Below, one piece after another: positions 1 through 11,027 of a stretch of DNA of 64,000 bases. The DNA is from Oxytricha trifallax. Lineage: Eukaryota; Ciliophora; Spirotrichea; Sporadotrichida; Oxytrichidae. The DNA lies in NCBI GenBank assembly GCA_000711775.1, contig ARYC01000247.1, positions 62,001 to 126,000 on the forward strand, given 5' to 3'. The stretch's first letter is position 1. Every line of letters begins with the position of its first letter. A program made the position numbers and the translations under genes. The notes below the pieces were generated by a model, which was not told the DNA's origin, searched no databases, and saw nothing but the letters and a program-made list of their open reading frames with translations.

Positions 1-342
1 TTTATAGCTTGCCTTTACTTTATTTTATATCTTTTGAAAGATGTAATTTAATTTACTTATCATTAATTTTTATTCATAAATTTTTTAGAAAAATAAACTT
101 ATTTTTTATAACTCCAACTAAGCCGATCCATTTAATTTCATTCAAGCGCATAATATCAAATTTATCGTTTAATTTCTGATTATTTATTCTAAGTGTAAAT
201 GGAGACATCATTAGATGATTTTTGATTTTTTCAAAATTTATTATATACTAAACTAACTGGAAATATTGTAATGAATATTTAGTTAAGAATAATTTAATTT
301 TTTTTAAAAATCATATAATTATTTAATTGAATATATTTTTTC
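1..342. other. AT-rich spacer, no gene seen
   Basis: Very AT-rich sequence with no convincing reading frame under either the standard or the TAA/TAG=Gln code. Nothing recognisable apart from a possible outer, poorly matched extension of the foldback arm that follows. Confidence 0.5.
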
Positions 343-1190
343 AAATGAGACAACAAAATATAATATTTTTGAAAAAAATTATAAGGCATTATTTTTTGAG
401 TGTAAGTAAAATTTTAAATTAATCAACATTGATGATTTATTGAATATATAAAAAGTCTTAAAATACATAGAAAAAAGGAAATGTGTGATTTTTAAAGCAA
501 ATTGAAGATCAAGTATCTCGAGCTGTATATTATAGAAAATAGCAAGATATTAAGGGTATCCGCACACCTGTGCGGAATATTATCCAAATTTCATCGACTT
601 CAGCCCAGATTAGTCTTAATTCCCTTATTTCAAGGGCAAACCTCTCTGGGCTTTTAATGCCCTATTTTTAATAAATTCTTAATTATATATAATAAATATT
701 AAAATTTGACTTTAATTTTTAATCAAAAATTAAATATATTAAGCTTAGTTCAATTTCTCTAAAGAGAATTCTAATTACTGATGAACTATTAATTTAATTA
801 ATTGTGTAAATTAATTTATTTAAATATTTATTATATATAATTAAGAATTTATTAAAAATAGGGCATTAAAGGCCCAGAGAGGTTTGCCCTTGAAATAAGG
901 GAATTAAGACTAATCTGAGCTGAAGTCGATGAAATTTGGATAATATTCCGCACAGTTGAGCGGATTCGTATGTCGGCACAGCTGTGCGGATACCCTTAAT
1001 ATCTTGCAACTTTCTATAATATACAGCTCGAGATACTTGATCTTCAATTCGCTTTAAAAATCACACATTTCCTTTTTTCTATGTATTTTAAGACTTTTTA
1101 TATATTCAATAAATCATCAATGTTGATTAATTTAAAATTTTACTTACACTCAAAAAATAATGCCTTAATAACTTTTTTATCTGGATTAAT
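343..1190. repeat. Long foldback repeat, right arm split by TBE E1
   Basis: The segment 383-725 is the near-perfect reverse complement of about 830-1166, giving a large hairpin with a short AT-rich loop. Near the arm centres sits a GC-richer palindromic motif around CCGCACACCTGTGCGG (left) with an expanded, partly duplicated counterpart at 945-1000. The arm match can be followed outward past 1166 and resumes at 5221-5250 after the TBE, matching about 345-382. The TBE therefore landed inside the right arm. A non-autonomous foldback transposon or a foldback IES are both possible; no coding capacity. Confidence 0.8.
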
Positions 1191-1308
1191 CAAAACCCCA
1201 AAACCCCTTATTGAGGTTTATAAGTGTTTTGATTTGTTGGTAATTTTTAAGGGTTGGGATTATTAATAGGTTTTAATGTGAAATTTATAGAAAATGTATT
1301 TAATTTAT

Positions 1309-2723
1309 TCACTCAAAATGTACTTTTGGATCATGTGGAAGAGGTCTGTAGTTTGTTTTACTCAACCACAATTCTATTTGTTCTATCGATATGTCTGATC
1401 TTGGGTTTGGCTTGATTATTAACTAATCTGCCATTTATTTCATTGCTTGATATACTCTTGTTTTATCTTTAAATTGTTTTATTCTTTGCTTCGCATCCTT
1501 TTCACACCTTGTTGAGTAATAATCGTTGCGATGCATATCGCATTCTATTATTATTATTGTTTCCATTGCCCAAAAATCCCATTGAAAGTCTCCGTCTCTA
1601 CAGTCTATTCTTTCTGGATAATAGCCTGGAGTTCCCATTACACTTCCTACTCTTGATACTTCCACCCTTAATGCTCTGTTAAAGTCAATAATTGTCACTT
1701 TTACAGGTGAAAAGTTTATAATAATATTCTAAGGCTTTAAATCTCTGTGAACAAAGCCTAACTTATGTAGCTCTCTTATACCTTCTAAGGTTTAAATTGC
1801 TATCAAAGCAAGCTACTTATGATTCCTTAGATCACTAATGAATTCTCTAAGGATCATTAAATTGAGTGGGAGTCTGAAAGCAACATGATCTTTGGCAAGT
1901 AGAGCAGCATCTAGCTTGATTAAGTACTTACACTCTTTAAATTTTACTTGAGTGAGTACTTGATACTCGTTAGTAAACTCTATCTAATATTTATCATCAC
2001 TTAAGAGATAGTTGAAAGGATACTTTGTTAGCATACTGATGATCCTTAATAACTTTCTTGCCATAGGAATCCTCTAGAATTAGGTAGCTTTAGAGAGAAG
2101 TATCTAAATCAATCTACGCAAGTACTGGAATTTTCTTGTATTTATTATATTTTAATCATGATTTTAGTAACCTCTGATGCTAAGAGGTTGCGTGCTATCC
2201 TCACATACTCTAATTCACTAGCTTATTCAGGCACTATCACTTTAGAATATTCCCTCGATTTTCTTTTGCTGAGAAGTTTCAACTCAACTTCATGCTTTTA
2301 AATTTATATGTCTTTTTTGTGAGCTTTTAAAAGATGTTTCTTCAAGTCTCTTGTATGAGAGTACTATTTATGGCACTCAAAGCAATCATACTTCCCATCG
2401 ATTTTGTCATGCTTTAAGTAAACCAGCTTGATTTATGAGCAAAATCTCTCTCACACAGCTCACAAAAGTATACTTCTATTTCTTCAGTTTGTATAGGAAT
2501 TTCATTAATACCTTTCTCCTCCTCTCTGTCTCCCACACACTTGTTTGCCATTTATTTTCTATTATTAATTTCTATTTTAATAACAAGAGACCTCAAGTGA
2601 TAGCTCTGGTAGTTCTTTATGAGAGTTCATCTCACAGTTATAACCATTTTTATTGCTGCCAAAGGTAAATCTCAGCTAGTTTGATGGAAGTGCTGTTGTT
2701 TTTCTTAAAATGTTAGCGCTCAT
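1309..2723 (-). CDS. TBE E1 57 kDa C2H2 zinc-finger / protein kinase-like protein
   Basis: The predicted start is the ATG at 2721-2723 (MSAN), shared by the copies in E2, E4 and E6; the end is TGA at 1309-1311. TAA/TAG must be read as Gln. The N-terminal third holds C2H2 zinc-finger remnants (around 2280-2480). The C-terminal half is protein kinase-like: HKLGFVHRDLKPQN gives an intact catalytic loop (about 1735-1780), then IIDFNRA where a kinase normally has DFG, then GTPGYYPER, an activation/P+1 segment. The span is not a multiple of three, so at least one frameshift or an unrecognised intron is present. The family is known from TBE elements; the substrate is unknown. Transcribed away from the 22 kDa gene, with a repeat-rich shared upstream region. 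Confidence 0.85.
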
Positions 2724-2904
2724 ATTTAAATTTTAATTTAAAATTATAAAACTGCCTCTATAACTGAGAGCTTATATGAGAGCTTTGCAAGCCTACAAGT
2801 TTCAAGGAAAAATTTTCTAGTATTAGAGGAGAAAAATGAGCAGTTAAGACACGATCTAGCTCTAAATATGGGTGAGGAAGTAACCATTTTTACTTTCAAT
2901 AATA

Positions 2905-3090
2905 AGTTGATAATAGTACGTCCCTATTTAGGAGGTGCACCTAATTAAGTACGTACTACTTTAGGAGGTATTTTCTGATTTTATGATTAAATTAGGGTTC
3001 TCTTAATCAAGTACTAGCTTTAATTAATGCTCCTAATAAAGTACTAGCATTTTACGAGCTGCTCCTAATTAATTACGTACCAATTTAAAT
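2905..3090. repeat. TBE internal repeats between divergent genes (E1)
   Basis: Several imperfect copies of a short motif of the type GTACnnnnTAGGAGGT / CTCCTAATTAAGTAC occur in both orientations between the divergently oriented 57 kDa and 22 kDa genes. Equivalent but diverged motifs (AGGAGGTCCTCCAAATTAAG-like) occupy the same place in E2 (45230-45390), E4 (58330-58520) and E6 (63470-63640). Position suggests a bidirectional promoter or a protein-binding array; this is inference. Confidence 0.6.
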
Positions 3091-3281
3091 TTAAAAATAT
3101 GGAACTATAACAGTAGAAATTAATATCAATCTCTCAAGTTTGAAAACCAATTCTCTAAACTTTCTACATATCCTTCTCAGAGGTTGACCTCCTATAGGAT
3201 GCCCATATTTAATACTAAGTTTTAGAGAGGGATATAATTGAAATCAATGAACTTAAATAATTTCTTAGATCAGTAAACAAG

Positions 3282-4068
3282 ATGGAGTCAATAAATGATG
3301 CAATGAAAAGAGTGCAAGCACAAGAATTGATTCAAAGATTTAGAAGCAAGGAGGATTTGCATCGCTACCTGGTGCAGAAAGGTAATTAACTCATAGTAAC
3401 TAATCTTGATCATTTAGTTGGTTTGTTCCTACCAACGATGGAAGGTACTAAAATTTCATTTCTAAGAGCAATACCCTGCGAAGAGAAGAAAGCATTGAAA
3501 ACTTAAGATGTAAAGTTTGCAGAGATTCCAAACTATCCAGAAATCTCAGTGACTAACTTATATGATGATGCTATGAATGACCCAGAGGTTTCGCAGTACC
3601 TGCCTACTAAGAAGCAGTTGTCAAATAAACTACCTGAAAGAAACTATTTCTTTGGCATACTTGCAACAATTAAAGGTGATTACTTTAAAGAAATTATTCA
3701 AGAATCTCATAAGAAAAGGTACAACATCTCTTCAGAAGATAAAGACAAACAAGGATCAGGATAAGTGAGAGCTGGATATCAGAGCTGCAGAAGCACCCTT
3801 ATATTTCAAGTAAGATTTGTAGCTTAACTCTTTAGAAAAGTCTTATATTGGCATCTTCTTAATGAAGAAATAGAGCAAGCTTCACAGAGAGCGAAAGTCG
3901 CAGACAAAGTATGAAGTTAGCAAGTGACATTATTCAAATATTTAGCCTCCAGAGTCAATGGACATAGATGCTGGAGCTGGCAGCAAGAGAATAAACCTAG
4001 GCCCAAGCAAGCTTTAAGAGGAAGAAAAGAAAGAGAGGCCTGCTCCAACTAAAGAATTTTAAATGTGA
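3282..4068 (+). CDS. TBE E1 22 kDa protein, one 36-bp intron
   Basis: Starts MESINDAMKRVQ at 3282. A 36-bp intron (3382-3417, GT...AG, AT-rich) must be removed to continue VGLFLPTMEGTK; the same intron is in E3, E4 and E6. The middle carries the most conserved block, IPNYPEISVTNLYDDAMNDP followed by LPERN(Y/F)FFG. The C-terminus is rich in acidic and basic residues (MDIDAGAGSKR...EEEKKERP) and ends at TGA 4066-4068. A frame break lies near 3900-3950, so this copy is probably not intact. The 22 kDa TBE protein has no known enzymatic fold that I can see. It converges on the transposase gene 48 bp away. Confidence 0.85.
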
Positions 4069-4115
4069 CTTATATATTCATTTACTTAACTACAAAACTT
4101 ATTAAAATACTCCAC

Positions 4116-5140
4116 TCAATCTTCTTTAGCACACTTTTAAACCAATTAATTATCTACTCTCTTCGCTGAGCTTTTAATAAAGTCTACTGTATGAATAGGT
4201 AGGTCATGCATCAAGTGGTATAGCAGCAGTTTCTTGTAATGACCTTTTAATATTCCCCGGTGGAACTCAATTCCATTAAACTATGGACTGCAAGGTACGT
4301 TGAACACTGGCGTTATTCTAAGTTGTTCATACCTTTCCTTGTATCTTTAGTCTTATGAACAGAAAGATTATCAACTAACAGAATAATCTCTTATTCAGGG
4401 TACTTCTCTCTCAGCTGTTCTAAGAACTAGATATACTGCTCTGTCTTAATAGAGCGAGGATGAATAACATAAGTTTCTAAACCAGCATCCTCGCTAATTC
4501 CTCCAAGAATTGCCATTGTTTATACCTTGACTTTTTAGTCATATACTTCTATATTACTATGCTTCTTATACCAAGACTTCTAGATGAAAGTGTTGAAGGT
4601 AAACACAGCCTCGTCAGCATGAATAAACTTAATATTATTCTATTAGGCTCTCTGCATTTAATTATAAATATAATTTAAGTTGTTGTTGTAAAATGGCGGA
4701 GTGAAATCAATAACTCTCTTGATACGATTTACACCTTTGTAAGAGATACCGTTTCGTTTATAGATGTTGGCTATAGCCTAAGCAGAGATCTATAACTCAG
4801 GGAATTGGCGATGAAACATAGTAACTCGTTGGTCTAAAGAGAAGTGAGCCCAATACTTCAAAGTTTTTTCATTAATAAGATAGTCAATATGCTTCTATAG
4901 AAACTTTGACTACCTCTTAGGTTTAGAATTCAGCTACTATTGCATTAATTATAGTGCAATAAGACAGTGGGAGCGAACAGTTGACGGACTTCTCTATAAG
5001 ATTAGCGCAAAAGACTTATAGTTTAGTACTGGTTTGATTTATTCACTGTATATATCAGATCCATAATGCAGTTTAAACACTAAATCTATTTACTCTTCAT
5101 CAAAATAGACCCCCAAAAGTTTGCTATTTTGGTCTCGCAT
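4116..5140 (-). CDS. TBE E1 42 kDa transposase (IS630/Tc1-mariner superfamily)
   Basis: Start ATG at 5138-5140 (MRDQNSKLLGVYF), stop TGA at 4116-4118, with TAA/TAG read as Gln. The N-terminal part holds a helix-turn-helix-like block (STVRSHCLIALQL). The catalytic core follows: the first Asp in a FIHADEA-type motif, the second in LFVDNLSVHKT, and the terminal Glu in PQFNGIEFHR-type sequence (around 4255-4280). The 1,025-bp span implies one net frameshift, so activity is doubtful. Comparable length to the copies in E2, E3 and E4. Confidence 0.85.
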
Positions 5141-5245
5141 TTAATTAATAACCCCAACCCCTAACAAATTCTCTTAAATCAAAGCACTTATAAAACTCAT
5201 TAAGGGGTTTTGGGGTTTTGAATGTATAATATTGTGTTGCTCAAC

Positions 5246-5453
5246 TTTATTATATAATTATTACATAATATTTATTTTTTAAATATATTAAATTTACTTG
5301 AAAAATTATATAAACATTTAAATTGGATATAATATAAATTAAATTTAGTCTGAGGTGTTATTTATAATAAAAATTAAATAGTAGATGGTTTGATAAATAT
5401 TATGTAACTAAGCTTTTAGTATAATTTTAATTAAGAAATCATCTACGCACTTC
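5246..5453. other. AT-rich spacer, no gene seen
   Basis: Short AT-rich stretch between E1 and the next foldback element, without a recognisable reading frame. Confidence 0.5.
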
Positions 5454-5461
5454 TATATTAA

Positions 5462-6300
5462 GGGGGGGGGTCTAAGTCGGTGCAAAAATTTTTTCAAAAT
5501 CCTAAGTCGGTGCAAAATTTTTTTTCTCAAAAACATCAAAATCCCTAAGTCGGTGCATGATCAATTTTTGACATTATTGATATATTTTATCATCCTACCC
5601 CACATAAAAAGTATCATTATCAACTAAAATGTATGTCTCAGCTTCTGAATCGGACTCCTTCATGAAATTTCGATCATAGGACCCTTATAGTATTATTAAA
5701 AAAATATTTTTTCTCTGTGGCAGATATTTGTTTAAGTAAAATAATAAAATATTCTTTCAAATTTAATATATAATTAGTCAATACGCAACATAAATTTTGG
5801 ATTAAGTACATCATAATTATTCGCTAAACTTAATGTTGTCTGGAATTAATATAAAAATCATTAACTCAATTAAATGTCTTTTTTTTAATACACTAATCAA
5901 TGTGTACGAATTTTTAATTCCAGACAACATTAAGTTTAGCGAATAATTATGATGTACTTAATCCAAAATTTATGTTGCGTATTGACTAATTATATATTAA
6001 ATTTGAAAGAATATTTTATTATTTTACTTAAACAAATATCTGCCACAGAGAAAAAATATTTTTTTAATAATACTATAAGGGTCCTATGATCGAAATTTCA
6101 TGAAGGAGTCCGATTCAGAAGCTGAGACATACATTTTAGTTGATAATGATACTTTTTATGTGGGGTAGGATGATAAAATATATCAATAATGTCAAAAATT
6201 GATCATGCACCGACTTAGGGATTTTGATGTTTTTGAGAAAAAAAATTTTGCACCGACTTAGGATTTTGAAAAAATTTTTGCACCGACTTAGACCCCCCCC
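5462..6300. mobile_element. Foldback MITE with G-run termini and 8-bp target duplication
   Basis: An 839-bp element made of two nearly perfect inverted arms (about 5462-5862 and 5900-6300) around a short loop. It starts with nine Gs and ends with eight Cs, and is bordered by a perfect 8-bp direct repeat TATATTAA (5454-5461 and 6301-6308). Each terminus holds three spaced copies of CTAAGTCGGTGCA, arranged like transposase-binding subterminal repeats. No gene. An 8-bp duplication is typical of hAT or P-type transposases among others; the family is not assigned. Confidence 0.9.
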
Positions 6301-6308
6301 TATATTAA

Positions 6309-6840
6309 TAAAAATAAAAAATTTAGGAAAATAAAATAAAAAAAAATAAATTTATGAATATAAGTTATGCAACATCAACTTTCTTTTAATATACGTTTAT
6401 TTGGAACTATTTGACTTAAGGGATTCTTCTGCTTAATATAAGTTAAATAGCATAATTTTATCAATCTAATCAGATTAATCGTTTTTATTTACATTAATTT
6501 TCAGATTAAATTAAATGTAAATTGCAATTTATATACGAAAAATACTGATTTACTTAAAATTCAAGGATTTATATTTAAAAAGTAAAATTCTAGAGAAAAA
6601 ATCAAAAACTTGCTTTAGTTAAAAATTATAATTTTATAAAGATTTTATATTAATTTTTTCACTTTTAATATTTAAAATTTTGAGCATCTATAGTATTAAT
6701 TGATGGATTATAAAAATAATGAATATTTATTACGATTAAATTTAAACATTTACTACATACTTTCTCAATAATTTGATAAGAAAATTCTACTATACTCTTA
6801 TTTATATGGTATAGACTACTTTCTGTGATTTGAATAGTCT
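6309..6840. other. AT-rich spacer, no gene seen
   Basis: AT-rich sequence downstream of the histidine kinase gene. It includes a short ATT run near 6850; nothing else recognisable. Confidence 0.5.
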
Positions 6841-9800
6841 TCATTTAACATAATATTATTATTATTAAGTCTTCATATCACCTTATACTTAAGAAGAATA
6901 TCTCTAAGTTAATGCAATTAATTTAAATTCGATATTTTTAATATGATTTTTTATAAAAAATAAGAGGTTCTAATCTTTTTTAATTTATTGTTTAAAATTA
7001 AGTTGATCTGCGCTTACAGGTTTGTTTAGGAAATCGTTCATTCCTTTTTTCTTACTCTATTCTTTAAATATGTCATTTTAGTATGCTGTTAGTGCCACTA
7101 TGGGATAGCTCTAATTTGGCTGTACCCCGTAAGTTTTTTCGAGCTTTCTTATCTTTTAACTAGCTTAAAAGCCATCCATAATAGGCATTCTTAAGGAAAA
7201 AATATAGGGGGGTTTTATAAATGATAAAAATTTAACTTTATATAAAAGCATGTTGCAGTCCATAAGTATCAACTTGAAATGTTACTGATAATTATCTTAG
7301 TCTTTATTCCTCTTCAATTGCTATTCAATTAACTAAACTTTAAAATTAATAGACATTGAAAAAGATAATGAAAATTGTTTTTATGTAGCCTCTAATCCAT
7401 TATTAGCTTTTTGACATTTTATTTCAAATTGCATCTCTAAAATTGCCTGGATTGTAACTTAATTGAATATATTATCATCTACTACTAATATTGGGGTATC
7501 AAAAGTAGACCTAGAGGAATCTTACTATCTTTCTGAGTCTAATAAGTCTCTCTCTTCAAATTTCTCAATTTTGTGAAAGATTTAAAATTAAGTTATAAAC
7601 ATACAATAATAAATATAATCAAAACCAAAATAATATCCTCAATGTTGTTCTAATCAGTGAGAAGTGTTTCGACGCTTCGACAACTAGATTTATTTTTCAA
7701 GTGTTTGGGTGTATTTTATTTAGGAATTTTAATATTTTTCAAATGAAATGGTTACGATGTTTTCTTTACAATATTCTTGTACTTTGTACTCATTGTTAAG
7801 AAATCTTAGTCATCCTCTGTTAAGTCAAAGTTTATGTTGATGTCACTAAGTTGCATTTCCATTTCAATGTTAAGGGCTTGAATTCTGAAGATGAATTAAT
7901 TTAAATCAATATGTTAAATTTATACATGAATCTAGCTCCATCTTTAAAAGTAGGGTCTATGTTTATTGAGCCATTTAATGTCTCAACAATCTTTTTGCAA
8001 ATGCCCAGGCCAAGACCAATAGAAAATCTTAAAACTCTATATAAAATATTTAGGATTGTTTATTTTATTTGTTAGATATCAAGTAATCAATAAAAAACAC
8101 ATATTTTAAGTGATGGGATAATAACGATATTAGAATAAGAATTTAATTCAATTAAGTAAAATAATTCTTTATACTTTAATTCCATTATCTAGCACTTTTT
8201 ATTTATTTTTATATTCTCTGAATTTCCCAAGATTTTGTGGTGCTTAAATATTTAAATTAATAAATAGTTTTGAATTATTTAAAATACCACTATTGCCATT
8301 TTATGATTTTAAGTTAAATTAATAAAATTTCTTTCATAAATATAGGAATTTGTGAAGGATTTTCCATATCTCTTTTAAATTAAAGCAGCTAAGCGAAATT
8401 TCTCACTAAAAATGATAAATGGTTTTAAATTTTATTACTTTTAATTTTTTACGGAAACTTATAAATATACTGACTTAAAATTAGATTATATTTAATTTCA
8501 TAAATTTTTCTTTTTATTTTTCATAAGTTAGTATATTTCAATTTTCTTATAAATTCAAATTATTATATTATACTATATTTAATTCTATGTTTTAAATCCC
8601 TGTAGTGTTTATTGATGCAGTAGATTCAAGTTTTCCAAACATTTTGAAAAGCTTTTGCTAATCTTCAAGTTTAATGCCAACCCCTGTATCTGAAACTGAT
8701 ATAACTATCTTTATTATAATTGATTTAAACTTAATTATTGCTAAGTATAACTTTTTAATATAAATTTATAAGAATATTTCTTAGCTTTCTTTTATAATAT
8801 CAAATCTAAGTAATCTTCATATTTGATAAAAGTTGTGTATATCTTTAATATAGTGGCCAAATTATAAAAATTCTTTTTATTTGCAACACTTTTATAAAAT
8901 CTATTGAGAAGAAAAGTCATAGTTCATGTATACATTGATAGATCCCTTAAACGTGAATTTAAGTGCATTTTGTAATAGATTTAGAAGTATAACTTTTATA
9001 AGTATTTTTTAAATTAACAGTTTAATGCAAATATTAAATTTATTATACTTGTCTAGTTCTTTACTCATCAATCATTAATTTAGAGGGTACATAGATATCA
9101 TAATTGAAAATGATTTCTATGCCTTTTTCCTTAGCACCTACTTTGAACATTTCAATTAAATCCTTAATTGACTAAATGATGTTCACTTATTAAATAAAAA
9201 TAAAGCTAAATTATAATTAACAAAAATTTAGAATAATTTAGTGAGTCTAATCTGAATTCTTAAATATAATTAAAAGTATAAAGTTATTTAAACTTATTAG
9301 GGATTGCCTTTAAATTTTCCATTCTTAATTTGAAAAAAGTCAAGCAGGTCATTTACTAGAAAGCTCATAAACTTAGAGGAGTTGCGAATTATATTCAAAA
9401 AAAGCACACCTCTTTCATCCTACACAAACCCATCCATGTTATTCAATAAGCCAATGATGGCATTGAGAGGGGTTCTGAGGTCATGAGATACTGTGGCAGT
9501 CAGCATCTCATAGAAGTGATTCTCTATTTGCAAATTTTGACACCTTATTGAGGAAGTCAAGTTTCTTAGCATAATCATTGAGTGTCGCTGATTTTTAAAA
9601 AGTATTTGAGATTTTGATATGCTATTCTAAAAATAATTCAATTATAATATAATTAAATTATGATTAAAAATACTATAAACAATGCTGACCACCTTCCGAA
9701 CTTCCTCATCATTAGTTTAAAAATATATAATGAATTGTAAAATTTTAAAAGGTTTTGTGAGATTGAGGTTATGGGTAGACGTTATTAAATATAAAATACT

Positions 9801-11027
9801 ACTCAGAAATATGTTATCCGGGGTTCCCACTATAGTAATTGCGTACTATTTCTGATCTTGATCCTCGTTGCAGGCTTCCAAAATAGATTTCATTTGTTAT
9901 TTTTAATTAAAAAAAATTCATTATTGTATATTTTATTACATTATCAAGATGGAATTTATTTATGAAAGGGATACTTAATTTCATTTAAAATTATAAACTT
10001 CAGTTATTATGGTTAAACAGATTGAAGGATAGAGTGAGTCTCGCCATCAGTGCTGGAGTTTGTATTGTTATCAGCAGAATAATCTACGAGGTAAGGCTGA
10101 TTTAGGCATAGTTCAGTCAACCCATCATTCAAGTCACTCTGCTCAACATCATGGATGAAATCTCAAAAAGTATATAAGTATATTATAACTTGTTAACTAA
10201 TTATATCAATTGAAAATTAATCATCAAAATATCAATATGTAAATTGAAACTGGAGCAAGCAGGAATTTAAAAAAGATTTCTAAATTCTTTATTGACCAAA
10301 GCCAGCTGTTTTGTTTCTTCATCAAACAGTATTACACATTAAATTTTATTATAAAAGTATTTCAACATCGATCATCCTAATTATTTAATAATATATTTGA
10401 ATACACCCTCCGGAAGGCTGTCGAATATTTTAGCTAAATCTTTGTTCATGGTTTACATTTAGTTCATTAAAATAAATATATAATAATAATATACATATAT
10501 GTTTAAACCTGGATATACAATTCCATATATTATTGTTGATACATATATTAATCAATAATTTAATTCATGTGAAGAAATTAGTCTTTCTGTATTTTTTCAA
10601 AATAATAACAACCATAAATGGTTACTATGGTGAACAATCCTATTAGAAATATGCAAATGTAGTAAAAGAACTCATAGACGATAAAGTAATAGGATAGAAG
10701 CACTATTCACATAATTAAATATAAACTTTAATGTATTTATTTTTAGAATATTAGTATTAAGATATAAAATTTATAATTCAAATTTCATGATCATAAAAAT
10801 TGTTTAGCTGTTTATATATATTTTCATATTTAACGATTACAAAATTTACTTTTTTAGCAAATAAAAAATGAAATATATATATTCCTACAACTGCAGTAGA
10901 TGTAGAAGTGAGTATCCAATTATTATTGATCATGAATGCAAACATTAAAATTAGGAGGAATCCCACATAATTTCCAAACATCTGATGTATATCAGGTTCT
11001 TAGCGATCAAGAGTGAAAAAACTTATG
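6841..11027 (-). CDS. Membrane-bound hybrid histidine kinase with PAS-like and receiver domains, interrupted by IESs
   Basis: Read on the minus strand with TAA/TAG as Gln. The N-terminus (10560-11027) has hydrophobic membrane segments, e.g. FGNYVGFLLILMFAFMI and FLIGLFTIVTIYGCYYF. A PAS-like stretch follows (SLPEGVILFDEETKQ, restored by removing an IES). A HisKA domain lies near 9380-9520 with the phospho-accepting His in TVSHDLRTPLNAI. The HATPase has an N-box (NLLQNALKFTFKGS, about 8960), a G1 box (VSDTGVGI, about 8690) and a G2 box (IGLGLGIC, about 8010). A receiver domain (7480 to 6990) has VVDDN, the phospho-Asp in LILMDCNMPIMDG, then ALTAY and the Lys in FLNKPVS. The start at 11027 (MSISFF) and the TGA at 6841 are tentative. 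At least three IESs are demonstrable; other frame breaks are probably more IESs or introns. The His and Asp catalytic residues are all present. Confidence 0.88.
7189..7251 (-). other. IES with pointer GCAT inside receiver domain
   Basis: GCAT occurs at 7185-7188 and 7248-7251. Deleting the 63 bp between them (keeping one copy) joins MDCNM to MPIMDG and restores the canonical LILMDCNMPIMDGF phospho-acceptor motif of the receiver domain. The removed DNA is AT-rich with a GGGGGG run. Confidence 0.9.
7321..7377 (-). other. IES with pointer AATTG inside receiver domain
   Basis: AATTG occurs at 7316-7320 and 7373-7377. Removing 57 bp joins NGLEATQKQ to LKRNKDQDNYQQHFKLILMD in one frame, giving the expected spacing between the acidic VVDDN pocket and the phospho-Asp of a receiver domain. 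Confidence 0.88.
10338..10406 (-). other. IES with pointer TACAC inside PAS-like region
   Basis: TACAC occurs at 10333-10337 and 10402-10406. Removing 69 bp joins DSLPEGV to ILFDEETKQLALVNKEF in frame, a typical PAS-domain opening. Without removal the frame becomes low-complexity. Confidence 0.9.

Larger units (their letters stand above)
1191..5220. mobile_element. TBE: Complete TBE transposon E1
   Basis: A 4,030-bp element with inverted termini CAAAACCCCAAAACCCC at 1191 and its complement ending at 5220. It is flanked by the direct repeat AAT (1188-1190 and 5221-5223), which fits the ANT target of telomere-bearing elements. It carries three genes in the known TBE order: 57 kDa zinc-finger/kinase (minus), 22 kDa (plus) and 42 kDa transposase (minus). 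Length agrees with the roughly 4.1 kb known for TBE1. It sits inside a foldback repeat arm. Confidence 0.95.

Noticed and set aside
383..1166. CRISPR array or tandem regulatory repeats
   Set aside because: It is one large inverted repeat without spaced direct repeats.
1191..1210. C4A4 repeats as real telomeres or a chromosome end
   Set aside because: Only two repeat units, always with an ANT duplication and transposon genes inward; they are TBE inverted termini.
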